From NCBI GenBank assembly GCA_015680685.1, contig MNCI01001919.1, forward strand, positions 342,079 to 406,078: a stretch of 64,000 nucleotides of DNA. Direction: 5' to 3'. Shown in pieces: positions 24,401-36,396 of this stretch. Every line of letters starts with the position of its first letter. Position 1 is the stretch's first letter. This DNA comes from Gnetum montanum. Taxonomy: Eukaryota > Streptophyta > Gnetopsida > Gnetales > Gnetaceae. Both the position numbers and the translations under genes were made by a program. Below the pieces are notes generated by a model. That model was given only the letters and a program-made list of their open reading frames with translations. It did no database searches and was not told where the DNA came from.

Positions 24401-25206
24401 AAAAGCATCGCGAAGCCATGGTTCATGTGCTAACGTCCATACCAGTGGACGAAAACTTGCCAGCAGATGAAGAAGCAATCCATTAGATTATGCTTCGTCA
24501 CACTGCTAAATAACTATGATCCCCCCAACTGATATTTCATGATGAATCCATTAAGGATGACCCAGAAAAGGGTTAGGTGACAACATCACCCATGTTCATT
24601 ACTATCCAGGTCGGCTAGTACAAAATTCAGAGAGTACACGTAGATGACGGGGCCACTGCTAATGTCATTCCATTCCCTATAGTGGACAAACTGGGTTTGC
24701 TCGACTAGATCAATCCCACGATGACATCATGTTTGAAGTCATTTAACTGGGCAAGAGTGCAAGTTAAGGGAATGGTACACATCAAGTTTGTAGCAGGGGA
24801 TTAATTCCCCACAAATGCAGTGTTCATCGTTGTCGAGGAGATGCCTGACTTCAACCTAATCTTAGGGAGGTCTTGGTTAGCTCAATTAAGGGTAGTCTCA
24901 TCACCCATTCATCAAGAGATCCACTTTCCCTATGTAGGAGGGGAAGTGATCATCCATGGTGATAAGATGACCCCTCAAGCGGTTAACAACGTAGAAATGG
25001 AACAAGGGTTAGAGGTTGAAGTCCCCAAAGATTAAACCCCTATCCCAACAGTTGAACATGCCGACACAGTAGCTAATGAAAGCTTGACTTGGGCTGAACT
25101 ACCCTTCCAGAGAGAAGATGGTAGCGTAGAGGAATGCTATAATAAGCCTCCTCACCCATACGCATCGCCAAACCTAAAAATGATCAAGAAACAGCTACAG
25201 AGCTAG
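21445..25206 (+). pseudogene. gag-pro: gag-pro of element Y, one frame with stop codons
   Basis: From the ATG at 21,445 (MVTSTTAVDTANLKNHW) to the TAG at 25,204-25,206 every recognisable domain is in the same frame: 3762 nt, with substitution stops but no net frameshift. Domains in order: N-terminal region with NGKEFIPLSNATVPM; Pro/Ala-rich linker (22,165-22,527); Retrotrans_gag core (22,594-23,110, NVPLITFRSELLLLQQWPH, IQRWSATLNEIHEP); basic stretch; ECKDCSKYEALPIKPSELL; knuckle CDYHQLCDHDTDYC (23,575-23,617), the form typical of Tat gag; protease with VHVDDGATANVIPFP (about 24,635-24,680) and FNLILGRSWLA (24,853-24,885); C-terminal PHPYASPN and KKQLQS. Gag builds the particle and protease matures the polyprotein. 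Z has the same frame at 3765 nt. Confidence 0.92.
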
Positions 25207-25289
25207 CAAATGAAGATGTTAACATGACATGTTGTATCAGTCCACATTGTTTACTATTATGCAATTTACACTCTTTCTTGTGTCGCATT

Positions 25290-25740
25290 GTTCCTGTTAT
25301 GCATATGGTAGTTTGGCCCGAAAATGGCCTTAAACTATTTACGGCCCACCACGACCTAAAATTGGCAACTTGGTTTTTATTTATTTTATCCTTTTATGCT
25401 TACGATGACTGGCCCAGAATGGCTTTAAACTATTTATAGCCTACTACGACCTAAAACTGGAAATTTTGCTTTTTGTTTTTTTTTCTTTATGCTTACGATG
25501 GCTTGGCTTGAAATGGCCTTAAACTAGTTGCGGCCTGCTACGGCCTAAAACTGGCAAATGTAATTTACCCCTTTATGCTTATGATGATTTGGCCTGAAAT
25601 AGCCTTAAACTATTTATGGCTTGCCATAGCCTAAAACTAGCAACTCGGTTTTAATTTATTTTATCCTTTTATGCTTACGATGGATTGGCCCGAAATGGCC
25701 TTAAACTATTAACAGCCCGTAGTGGCCTAAAACAAACAAC
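25290..25740 (+). repeat. Tandem array, about 95-bp unit, five copies
   Basis: Each unit has TTATGCTTACGATG, GGCCCGAAATGGCCTTAAAC, then a GGCCTGCTACGGCCTAAAAC-like half and a T-rich spacer. Units begin near 25,298, 25,395, 25,489, 25,577 and 25,671. It lies between the protease end and the 3' end of the antisense gene. A homologous array lies in the same place in Z (56,210-56,540, opposite strand). No gene is present. Confidence 0.85.
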
Positions 25741-27282
25741 CTTTCTAACGATACACTTTCTTCCAATTTTTTTTAGAATCACATTGATCCAAGAATTCTA
25801 TTCTTTATTCCTTTTCATTACGACAAGATGTTTAGGCTAATATTGCCACGTCACACGTCACCTTTACTAACACTTGCACCTGTGTCATCCAACTCCACCT
25901 CTACCTCAAGAAAATCGTCCTCGTAGGGACCTTCTTCTTGTGGGGTCTCTTCGTGAGGACAGTCCTCTCTGCAAGGCTCTTCCTCATGGGATTTCTCTTC
26001 ATGAGGATCATCATCTTCATTATGCTCCTCCTCGTGAAGACTCTCTTCACATGGACCATAATCTCCATTACACTCATCCTCATGAGGATCCTCCTCGTTC
26101 CGATCCTACTGTTTGACATGATGCCCATGTTAGCATTGTCATCGAGACTGCACATAATAAGAATGCAATAGGCCTACAAATTACTTGTGATGGTCCTGCG
26201 TCAGCCGTGAAGGGAATCTATTCCAAACCAACCCATAGGCGTTGCATGATCTCGTCCTCGGTAAGCTCAGAACAAATGCCATCTCCTAGATCAGTTCCAG
26301 CCTTAACCTTCCCCTTCTCCACAGGAGTCCATTGGGGTAGTTCAGGAAAGAAGGAAGGGAAAATGGTCTCCCTGCTAGGGAGGGTTATTTCCCTCTCTGG
26401 GGAAGCGGTTACTGTCACTTGCTCCTGAAACTTTTTGTACGCTCTAGAAGCACCGATGACATCAAGAAATAGTCGAAGGGACCGTGCTTCAACAGCAGAA
26501 TCCTTGTAATGTTGGCAGTAGGCAACACATTCTCGCTTATACATGTGCTTATGATCTTTCTGTGTCTACCCCCATTCTTGGACCATCGCGCTGTAATCCT
26601 TCCAGTCTTGGTTCTTATGGGCTAGGAGATTCATTTGCATCCGTTGCTCAATGAGTTCATGACTGGCTTAGACATTATTTCTGAAGACCGTCCAATAGTG
26701 GGCATAGTCAATTACAGCTATCTACAAGTTCTCATCATTGGTCTCTCGAGCTAGCAGAAATTCATTTCGAGACTCCAGGTCCTCAACCCTACCAGTTAGG
26801 AACGTCTTCTTCTTTTCTGCTTTTTGCAATCTCTTCGAAAGAGCTTCGTTGACATTCTGGAACTCCCATAAAGAGCGGGTCAAGCGTAACACACATTTAA
26901 ACATTTTTTCATAAAGGTTGCGTGGTATTTCGGTCAGCTCTGATGAGGGTTCAGGGACAGTGTCCAAGTCAACAAGCTCTTTGGGATCCCATCTGAGGCG
27001 AGATCCTATAACATAAAAATAATAGTGAGATGCAACAAAATGATACAATATCATAATGCCAAAAATCCCTACATTATAACACTTGCATAATAATCTTAGG
27101 ATTGATTCACTCTAGATAGCTGATCATATCCTTCGCAATGCCTTTCATAAAGGTAAATTTATTAGTGGCCTTACCCCAATGCTGAGTGGGTGCCATTGAC
27201 AAGGGCACTATACCGTTCGAAATCATCGATCTCCAGTTGGAATGAATCAGAAACTAGGAGATCCCTGGACAAGCATAGATGA

Positions 27283-27287
27283 NNNNN
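27283..27287. other. Five-base assembly gap (N)
   Basis: NNNNN lies in the intron between E5/E6 and E7. One minisatellite-like unit (CCAGCGTATAGGATGCAGG) follows immediately, so repeat copies may be missing here. Confidence 0.9.
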
Positions 27288-27521
27288 AAGTCCAGCGTAT
27301 AGGATGCAGGTTTCTCAATTTGCTTAGTGTGGTCTGCCCCAATTTTTGCCAAGATGCTTACCATTTTTGAACCTGGATCTGGTCAAAAATTGAAGTTTTT
27401 ATACGGGTTTCGACGTTAGACCTAGGTCTGAAAGGGGATGAGTCATTGTAAGGTGAGAAAAATTTGGATCGGGAGACAGGTGGTGCATTGATTGAGTGCA
27501 GGATATGTTGCAACTGTATAG

Positions 27522-27780
27522 TGTATAGCATGCCAGCATACAGCATGTTAGCATACAGGATGCCAGCATATAGCATGCCAGCGTATAGCATGCCAGCGTA
27601 CAGGATGCCAGCGTAGAGCATGCCAGCGTAGAGGATGCCAGTGTATAGCATGCCAATGTATAGGATGCCAGTGTATAGGATGCCAGCATACAACATGCCA
27701 GCATATAGGATGCCAGTGTATAGGATACCTGCGTAGAACATGCCAGCGTACAGGATGCCAGCGTACAGCATGCCAGCGTA
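27522..27780 (+). repeat. 15-bp minisatellite, about 17 copies
   Basis: The unit is ATGCCAGCGTATAGC / ATGCCAGCGTACAGG. It falls in an intron of the antisense gene. Because 15 is a multiple of three and the unit has no stop on the minus strand, three overlapping minus-strand frames stay open; these are not genes. Confidence 0.93.
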
Positions 27781-27827
27781 CACCAAAAATGTACCCAACG
27801 TACACACATGAAAATGCTTCATTTTAA

Positions 27828-28565
27828 GGTCAAACCTTGATTTTCAAGTACCTAAGAGCTACTAGGGACCCTGAGAAAGGTCTTGCGGGGTCCAGACACT
27901 CAGTTCTGGCATGTTTTGACTCATTTTTGGGGCCCACAAGTTGCTCTACGCTGGCTGCATGCTGGGCGTATACGTTGTACGTAGAGGAATGAAAGACCAT
28001 TATTTGGAGCCCAAAATTTGATTCTCAAGTTCCTGAGAGCTACTAGGGACCTTGGTAAAGTTCCTAGGGGGTCCAAACGCTCAGTTCTGGCGTGTTTTGA
28101 CTCATTTTTGGGGCTCGAAAGTTGCTCTACGCTGGGCTATACGTTGGGCGTAGAGGAATGAAAGACCATCATTTGGAGCCCAAAATTTGATTTTCAAGTG
28201 CTTGAGAGCTGCTAAGGACCTTGGGTAACGTCCTAGGGGGTCTAGATGCTTAGTTTTGGCATGTTTTAACTCATTTTTGGGGCCCAAAAGTTGCTCTATG
28301 TTGGGCTATACGCTGGGCATATACGTTGGGTGTAGAGGAATGAAAGACCATTATTTGGAGCCCAAAATTTGATTTTCAAGTGCCTGAGAGCTATTGAGAA
28401 CCTTGGGGAAGGTCCTAGGGGGTCCAAAAAATCAGTTCTGGCATGTTTTGACTTATTTTTGGGGCCCAAAAGTTGCTATACGCTAGGCTATACGCTAGCC
28501 AGCGTACACCAAGGTGTGCCCAGAGTATACTTGGTTAAAACCAAGTATTTTGGACCCAAAACTTG
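27828..28565 (+). repeat. Tandem array, about 170-190-bp unit, four copies
   Basis: Copies begin at about 27,828, 28,018, 28,189 and 28,370, each with GATTTTCAAGTGCCTGAGAG, a GGGGTCCA block, TTTTGGGGCCCAAAAGTTGC and a variable CTACGCTGG...GGGCGTATACG end. That variable end resembles the neighbouring 15-bp minisatellite, which may have grown out of it. Confidence 0.88.
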
Positions 28566-31500
28566 AAATTCCTAATGCCAGATGCTAATGTAGTCACTTG
28601 TGGATCCTGAAGAACTCTCTCTTATTTAAATATGCTCCGTTTGATGCTATTTTTAAGGTTCACAAGTTTCAGTCATGCTGGGAAGTATCATGACTTAGCT
28701 TGATTCTTGTCTGAAAGTGCTGGGTCCAAATTTTTGTGGTGTTTCAAGCATGATGCCAATGTCAGAAGTACCTATTACACAAAGAAAAATGAGTTAGACA
28801 TAGTATGATGGACATAAATGACAATTGGAACATTACAATAATGCAAAACTCAATCCAAAAAAACCCTCAATGGTAGTAACATGAGATTTTCCTCTGAGGA
28901 AAAGTCAAACTCACGAGCGATAAGCTACTCCCCTTTTCTTAGCTCATTCGAAAGGACTTTAGTGTCCTCTACTTCCATCTCTTCTTCATGAACAGGAACC
29001 TGTGTTCCACCTGCATTACTAACAGGGGCCTCCTTTTCCAAAATTTGGACCCCTCCTTCATGTCGAATGACTATTGTCGCTGTTTTAGGGGTCAACTCCT
29101 CTACATTCTTCCCTTGGTTTACTAAAAAATAGTTAATCAAAACACTTACAAATGCTACGAAATTCCACTTCTATATGCATCGTAACAAATATATAAACTA
29201 ATTACGCATCTCTGTACTTACCAGCTAGTGGATCGTTCCTATGAAACTTAATTTGCAACCTCTTTCTCTCTACATCAGTTGAACCAGCAGACTCCATAGC
29301 TAGACGATGCTTTTTCCGCTGGACTAACGAATCCACTATTTCTTCTGCAAGGCATTTCCCCCTTGACACACTACTGGTGAAAGAAGGAAGTACGTGGCCT
29401 AGCCCCGCATATGAGGCACCACCAAACTCTTAGTCGTAAGTGAAAGGGAATCCCCAATGCCTTCGGGGGGATCTTGCAATCGGGTAGTGCTGAAAACCTA
29501 GGAAATCTAAGGTTTGGAAATCTGGTTACGATCTTGCTACACCCAGATTCCATTCCTCCAAACCACCAGGAATTTGGCAAAATGCCGAAAGCAAGCTATA
29601 AAGAAGGTAAAATGCACGTTGAAGCAGGACTTAAGATTCTTACGAAGCTTGACCATTTCAGCCTGCAGGCCTTCAGCAAAGTAGCTGGCCCAATTATATC
29701 ATGTTCCCTCCTTCATATCCTCCCACATGATCTGAGCCTACTCTATGGTAAGGATTCTCCCTTGGGAAAGCCACTTGGGGAAGGCGCGGGCTCGGAAGAG
29801 GGGATAAATGGTATGAGCCACCTCTAGCTCGATTTTATTAGCAGTGATTCCTTTCACTTCCTTGTTAACCCCTAGCCACTCTTCTATCTCCTTCTGGTGC
29901 TTAGAACTCCTCTTTGACTTTTCTTCTACTGGAAGAACATTAGAGGGAATGCCAAAAAAGTTAGTGAATAGTCGAGTGTCAATATCAAAACTTACATGCA
30001 TGTTACGCATGTGTATGCAAAGACGCTCAGCTTATTTGCTGAAGGAGTTAACTAAGGTTAGCATTTCTCCTATGGTGACGTCGGGGGTTACAGCTAAAAA
30101 TAGCTCAATTAGTCCAGCTTCTCAGAGATTATTGGTTAGTACAACTGGGGCCGCACTATGGCTGAGCCAACATTGCGTTTCTTTTATGTCACCATAACAA
30201 AACAAAAGACTGCTCGCTTCACACTCGGAAGCCATAACCATGATCTTCCATGATTCCTTAACTATAAACATAAAACAAGGGTTTAGATAATATAGTAAAA
30301 TAAAATGATTTTACACATTGTTTCCATTTCGTAAGATTGTACAATGAACCATTGTAGCGTAATTTACTACGTCTGAAAGGCGAAGGAAACGGTGGGATTT
30401 TCTCTTGCACGTCTGCAACAGTGAGAGGACGATCCAAAGTCCACTCTTTATCTACCCATCCAAGCCTTTTTCACTTGGTAAAAAATTTGACATAGCGGTT
30501 AGGGTAATGTGGGATTTCCAATTCTAGTTGTCCCATAACACTAGCACATACATTGCTAATAAAGGTGAACTCCTTTATGGCCATTTTAGCCATAGACAAC
30601 GTATCTGTATCACCCTGGAGACCATCCTTATTGATGAAAAACCTACATCACAGAATGTAGACAATTGTTTACACTGGACACAAATTCAGACAAATGGTTA
30701 GCATATTATGACAACGTGGAAACACTTACCCACATGCATAATACACAATCCTAGGTGGATTCTGGAAGTAGGTCGTAAGATGAAGAGCCACGAACAATGT
30801 GTTGTAGGTGTGATAAAAATTAAATTTGGGCATATCCCAGATCCAAGACAAATGCCTCAAACCCCTAGCACTTTGTTCACGATCTTGCACCCACACGGTT
30901 TTGATTGAGCCATCCACCAGAAAGGTCAAAATGCTCTGTGTTGATCCAACCAGTAGCATCTCCAGAATGGCAGCGGCTATCTCAACTGGCAGATGCAACC
31001 AAATAATTACACTGTAATTATGTAAAAAAAAACTACAAAAACTTCCATGCACCTCTTCGAAATCAAATCGCCTCCTCCTTTACACGAGCATGAGGAGGAG
31101 GAACATTGGCCATGGGAACATGTAAACAACACAAAACTCTCACAATGTCCAAGACGATCAGGAAAGGCTTTAGCGTAATCCTTTACAATAAAATAGACTT
31201 CTATTAGAAATAGCAATGTAGACATACTAATGATGTAAGAGAAAAACACAAAAATAAAAGGAAAAAGGGGAGAGACGCACAAAAATTAATTACGCAACAC
31301 TAGAGTTTCCGTTACCTTGACTCCCAGGAAATTCTAGGTTACGCTGGAAATGCATTAGGAAAATTGCCCAAACCCTTGTGATCATGCAAGGTCTGTCCCT
31401 AACAATAGTGATAAAAGTAATACTACATATTACCCCAGCGTAACATGCAACATTTATGGGAGAGACGATGGAATCCTATTCATACTACATAAGGGTATAA

Positions 31501-32507
31501 TACCTGGACTCCTCCAGTTATGTATTGTGTTCGCACAATATTGCCCAAGATCACCTTAACCCTTACAACTACGTAAGGTCTATCTCTGACAATTGCTATA
31601 GCAGTAATAGTACAAACTACGATAGCTTAGCCCGCGTGACCAGTTATCAATACCCACCATAATACACATATTCAAAATAGGTACAATTGTGATGCCATAA
31701 CAATGGAAATAACAATCATGCAGGAGGGTAAAAGGCCACTTACCAAGCGAGTGGAGTAGCCTCCTGTGTTTCGACCTTGGCCTTTGAAACCTGCTACAAA
31801 CTCTCCTGCACTTCATCCATCTTTGCCAATTTGACATGTTTGCCTTTGATCTTCGGTGCCATGGTCACGATTGAACAACCTTCGCAAAATCGTCTGCTTA
31901 CGCCTTACTTCTGCTATAGCCCAATTCAAATTCCCAATGTCTCCAGTCTGTTTTGAGGATGAATCATTGACTTATAAATGAATTGGTTAAAACTAACTGT
32001 TGCATGCCCAACACAATGCAGAATTTTCTCGAAACACAGGTATGTCAGTGTGATATGAAACATGAAGATCACAACATTAATCTCATAGATATCATATAGA
32101 TTATAGTCTGAAAAGACCCTAAACTAACACGTAGCTCATCGTTTCATAATCCGATCACATTAACTATGGTTTGCACAAAATTATAAATTAGCTGTCTTGA
32201 CACGATAGATGCACCATGTTACACTTCCCACCATAGTTCATAGAAGTCTTATGCTAACATCTAGGAAATTGTGCTTACCACCTTCACAAATCATGAATAT
32301 GATACCAGTCCACTAGGACCTCAAACTGGCAGCTCTTTAACACGTACCACTAAAAAAAGAAAACCTTCTATCATTTCAACAGGTCGACAAAAAACAATGT
32401 AAAAACCTCCATTTTTGGTAGTTTTGTAGGTCAATTCACAAATGGACGCAGCTTTACTCATACCCCTAGCCTTAACAGGCCCATATGGGGAAATTATTAA
32501 ATAGCTC

Positions 32508-35500
32508 AATCACGCACTGATAGGAACTGATGCTTTCCTTTGTGATACAACCATAGCACCATTGGAAGTATCCCTAGACTGACTAGAACATTTGGCCTGA
32601 ACCCTAGACCTGGAAGCTGGTGATGTGACTGAGGATTCCCTCACTGAGGTCCCTGCGGTTACGCACAAAGGAGAAAGTAAAACTCTAAAAGTTAGTTCTC
32701 TCATTGACCAACAAACGTAGAGCGATATATCTCAAGTGCTCCAAGATAACATTACAGTGTTCGCATGGTCATATGAAGATATGCCGGGTTTAGACCCAAG
32801 GCTAATATAGCACAACATAGTTTTAGACCTGCATATCAAAGTGGTTAAATAGAAAGCACGGAAGATTAAGCCTAAAATCGTGCTAGCAGTGCGTGATGAA
32901 ATCACTAAGCTATATCAGGTTGATTTCATTTGTGCAGTCGATTATTCGGAATAGGTATCAAACATCGTAGTTGTCTCTAAGAAAACAGAAGAAATATGCA
33001 TCTATATACACTTCCATGATCTAAACAAGGCCACGATTAAAGACAACTTCCCATTACCGAGTATCGACCAACTTATCGATACAACAGCTGGCCATGCATT
33101 ACTATCCTTTATGGATGGGTTTTCAGGCTATAATCAAATCTATATCAACCCAGAACACCAACTGACTATGACTTTCATGACCCCCTGGGGAACTTTCTGT
33201 TACACCATGATGCCTTTTGGGTTAAAAAATGCTGGAGCAACCTATCAATGCGCTATGACATACATCTTTAGGGATTACCTCTTAGAGAGATTGAACAACT
33301 ATGTAGACGACATAGCTGTCAAATCTAAAAAGTTGGAATATCACTCAGAAGACCTACAGTTAATTCTTAAATGATGTCTCACACACGACCTATGGCTCAA
33401 CCCAAGAAAATGCGTGCTTGGAGTCAAAACTGGGCACATGTTGGGGTATGCGGTATTAGAGACTTGCATCCGAGTTGACCCCAACAAGGATAAATCCATT
33501 GTTAATCTGGCACCACCTACAAACTTCAAAGAACTACGTGGGCTACAAGGTAGGTTGCAATTTATTAGGCACTTCATCCCGAGATTAATAGACAAGTTAC
33601 ACCCTATGCAACATTTGCTCAGGAAAGGGGTTAACTTCGAATGGACCGAGAATTGCCAACGTGCATTTGAAAATCTAAAGAAAGAGCTGTTACATTTGCC
33701 AACAGTTTTCCTGCCACAAAGGGATCAACCTTTCTACATATACCTGGCAAGCTCAGAGGTGTCTATAGCTATGTTGTTGTGCCAAAGAAGGGACAACGGG
33801 TTAGAAGTTCCTATCTACTATCTAAGTCAGACTCTATTTGCGTACGAAACATGGTACAATGAAGTAGAGCGTAATTGTTTAGCATTGGTTTTTGCACTCA
33901 AGAAATTTAGGCACTATCTTTTCTATAGCCAAGTCAAAATAATCTGTAAAAATAACATTCTATGAGCCATCACAAAAAATTTATATGAAAGTAGTAGGAT
34001 AGCCTGCTGGAAATCCATCACAATAGAATTCGACTTGCACTACGTTAGCCAATCTTCCACGAAAGGCCAAACGACAACTGACCAGCTTGCAACATCACCG
34101 ATTAATGATCAAGCCACGATAGAACCTGAGTTTCCTGATGAATAGATATGTATTTTAAGCCTTGTATCGATAGGCCTCGAAGTGACATTATACTTCGATG
34201 GAGCTTCAACTACCAGAGGTGGCAGTGCCGCTACTGTCATTACGCTCTCCCCTAAGGATGTTCATCCATTGGCTTACCACTTGGCATTCCCTTATATGAA
34301 CAATGTGGAAGAGTACGAGGGGCTCCTTAAGGGATTGTTAATAGCCAGAGAACTCAATGTTCAACACCTGGCAATTTGAGGTAATTCGATGCTTGTCATT
34401 AATCAAATCATAGGGGTCTATGCCTGTGAAGCTATGCATCTACAACCCTATTGCGATATGGCTAAAGATCTCCTGAAACAATTTATGACAACTGATGTCC
34501 AACATGTGCCATGTAATGAAAATGTTGTAGCCAATGTACTAGCCACACTGGCCTTAAATGTGCCACCACATTTGTTTGCCACTTGGCCCGCTTTAATGAT
34601 GGAATGTACAAAGCCTATCATTCAAGTAGAGCAAATTTCTTCTCTAAGCACAGGTGGAACGCCAGAATGGTACGATAACATTAAAGCCTACCTTCTGCAT
34701 GGCGAACCACTGGACGAGCTAACACCCACACAAAAAGACGCAATTCGCAAGCGTGCTTGGCAATATGTCATCACTGAAGACATTACTCTCTATAGATGCT
34801 CTTTTGATGAAGTATTGCTAACCTGCATTAATAATGACCAAGCACAATGAATAGTTAGTGAAGTCCATGAAGGACTATGTGGGGGACATATAACCCCATG
34901 AGCCATGGCCACTAAAATCAGATACTTAGGGTATTATTGGTCGTACATGGAACAATACTGCCTCACTAAGGTTAAGACATGTGACACATGCCAATGTTAC
35001 GCAAATCTAATACATGTGTTACCAACTGAATTGCATATTACACAGATCACTTGGCCATTCCAATGATGGGAACTAGACATCATAGGTCCCATCACGCCTA
35101 AGTCTTTTGTAGGACATAGCTTCATCATCACCGCCACTGAGTATTTCACGAAGTGGGTCGAGGCTATTCCCCTATGAAAGATTACATCTCAATAGGCTTG
35201 CCATTTTATCTTGGACAATATAGTAGCTAGGTTTGGGCTTCCCATGACTATTGTGATTGACAACGGGCCATAATTTAGTAGCATCAAAACCAAATCTTTT
35301 TGCAATAACCTTGGTATCAAGCAATCTTTTTCCTCACCTTATTACCCATGAGTAGATGGTCAAGTAGAAGCAACAAAAAAGGTGGTCATCAATCTACTCA
35401 AGAAGATGCTCAGTAGTAACAAAAAATGATGGCATGAAAAAATCCTCTATGTGCTATGGGCCTATCATATGACATGCAGAATAGCTACCGATAACGACAC

Positions 35501-35910
35501 CCTACAACCTAGTCTGTAGATCTGAAGTAGTGTTGCCCCTGGAACTACAAATTCCATCATTGTGGATGGTCCTCTCCATTATTATAAATGAGACTCAACA
35601 CAACGAGTCCAGGATTGTGGATTTAGACTCAATAGAGGAGAAACACATCTAGACGCTCGACACCATCGAAAGGTATCAAGATGGGCAGAAACAAAAGCAT
35701 CATCACAACTTGCATCAATGACCGATCAAGAAAGGAGACTTGGTTCTCAAAGCCGTTTGTGAACCAGCAGGAAAATTCTCTACAAGTTGGGAAGGCCCTT
35801 TCCTGGTTGTCAATGCATATGGCAACAGAGCATTCAGGCTAGTAGACATCAATGGAAATAAACACCTGAACCTAGTGAATCATATGTATCTAAAGCGGTA
35901 CCACATCTAA
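32508..35910 (+). pseudogene. pol: pol of element Y: RT, two RNase H domains, integrase
   Basis: The frame starts after a possible acceptor (GCACTGATAG, about 32,514) rather than a clear ATG. RT: DLNKATIKDNFPLPSIDQL (about 33,017-33,075), FMTPWGTFCYTMMPFGLKNA, catalytic YVDD at 33,300-33,311. First RNase H: PFYIYLASSEVSIAML (about 33,730-33,775) to FALKKFRHYLFY. Second, archaeal-type RNase H: LYFDGASTTRGGSAATVI (34,185-34,240), VEEYEGLLKGL, GNSMLVINQI (Asp now Asn), HVPCNENVVANVLATLAL. Integrase: EVHEGLCGGHITP and KTCDTCQC zinc motif (34,860-34,995), LDIIGP, VIDNGP, SPYYPXVDGQVEA (X = stop), C-terminal GKFSTSWEGPFLVVNAYGNR, stop at 35,908. There are several stops plus one frameshift near 35,500. 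This polyprotein copies RNA into DNA and integrates it. Confidence 0.92.
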
Positions 35911-35934
35911 ACATTGACTCGGCTCAAACGCAAG

Positions 35935-36310
35935 GTAAAAAAAATCTGCTACAATGTAAAACTAGAAATGTTGTACACATTCGCTATGACGTAAAATTGG
36001 CATTTCTTGCATGCGTCCGTCACAACGATAAACTGGCAAAGTTTCTGACTGTCCACCATGACGTGAAACTGGCAAGGTAAGCATCCATCTACTAAGATGC
36101 TAAACCAGCACAGACTTGTACCTGGGTCACGACATAAAACTGACACCCACAGCACAGTTGACTGGGACCATAAACTAGCTCTTCCACTATCTGCTATGAC
36201 ATAAAACTAGCCGGCTTCAGTATGCGCAGACTTTAAACTGGGACCACAGTTTGCTGAGACTTAAAACCAACAACAACGGTCAACTAGGACTCAAAATTGA
36301 AATCTGTTAA
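35935..36310 (+). repeat. Short tandem repeats in Y's 3' region
   Basis: Diverged copies of CTATGACGTAAAACTGGCA with spacers of about 20 bp follow the integrase stop. Z has the same motif in a much tighter array (46,060-46,730, opposite strand). Such 3' arrays are known in Ogre-type elements. Confidence 0.8.
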
Positions 36311-36396
36311 TAGAAAATCCATGAAGTAAGCGAGCGTGATCACTCTTGCACTGCATCCCTACCAGATGGAATGGGTAAGGTGTTGGAAAAGATGCA

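Larger units (their letters stand above)
25851..31862 (-). pseudogene. Antisense spliced accessory gene of element Y
   Basis: Not recognised as a known family. Exons inferred on the minus strand: E1 31,862-31,744 (ATG, MAPKIKGKHVKLAKMDEVQ, donor GTAAGT); E2 31,011-30,730 (HLPVEIAAAILEMLLVG; donor GTAAGT); E3 30,642 to about 30,350; E4 30,261-29,222 (1040 nt; KETQCWLSHS, FTNFFGIPSNVLP, EEWLGVNKEVKGI, NVHFTFFIACFRHF; donor GTAAGT); E5 29,121 to about 28,915 (acidic); a doubtful E6 near 28,770; E7 27,005 to about 26,190 (coiled coil LWEFQNVNEALSKRLQKAE, then RLFLDVIGASRAYKKF and PEREITLPSRE); E8 about 26,120-25,851 (Glu/Asp-rich tail). The Z copy aligns through the body and C-terminus. Stops remain in several exons, so it is inactive. 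A TATA-like TTTATAAG lies 110 nt before the ATG. A plant-mobile-domain-like protein is one possibility, untested. Confidence 0.75.

Noticed and set aside
25874-26171. Two plus-strand frames of about 80 codons
   Set aside because: They are the complement of the GAG/GAT-rich acidic tail exon of the antisense gene.
27358-27822. Three overlapping minus-strand open frames of 154, 136 and 85 codons
   Set aside because: All are the 15-bp minisatellite translated in its three frames. Repetition explains the lack of stops.
29474-30197. Plus-strand frames of 117 codons each
   Set aside because: They lie opposite exon E4 of the antisense gene, which has homology support in Z. These frames have none.
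32510-32704. Minus-strand frame MRELTFRVLL as part of the antisense gene
   Set aside because: It lies opposite the pol N-terminus, which matches Z pol (DITEDSLVEVPI versus DVTEDSLTEVPA).
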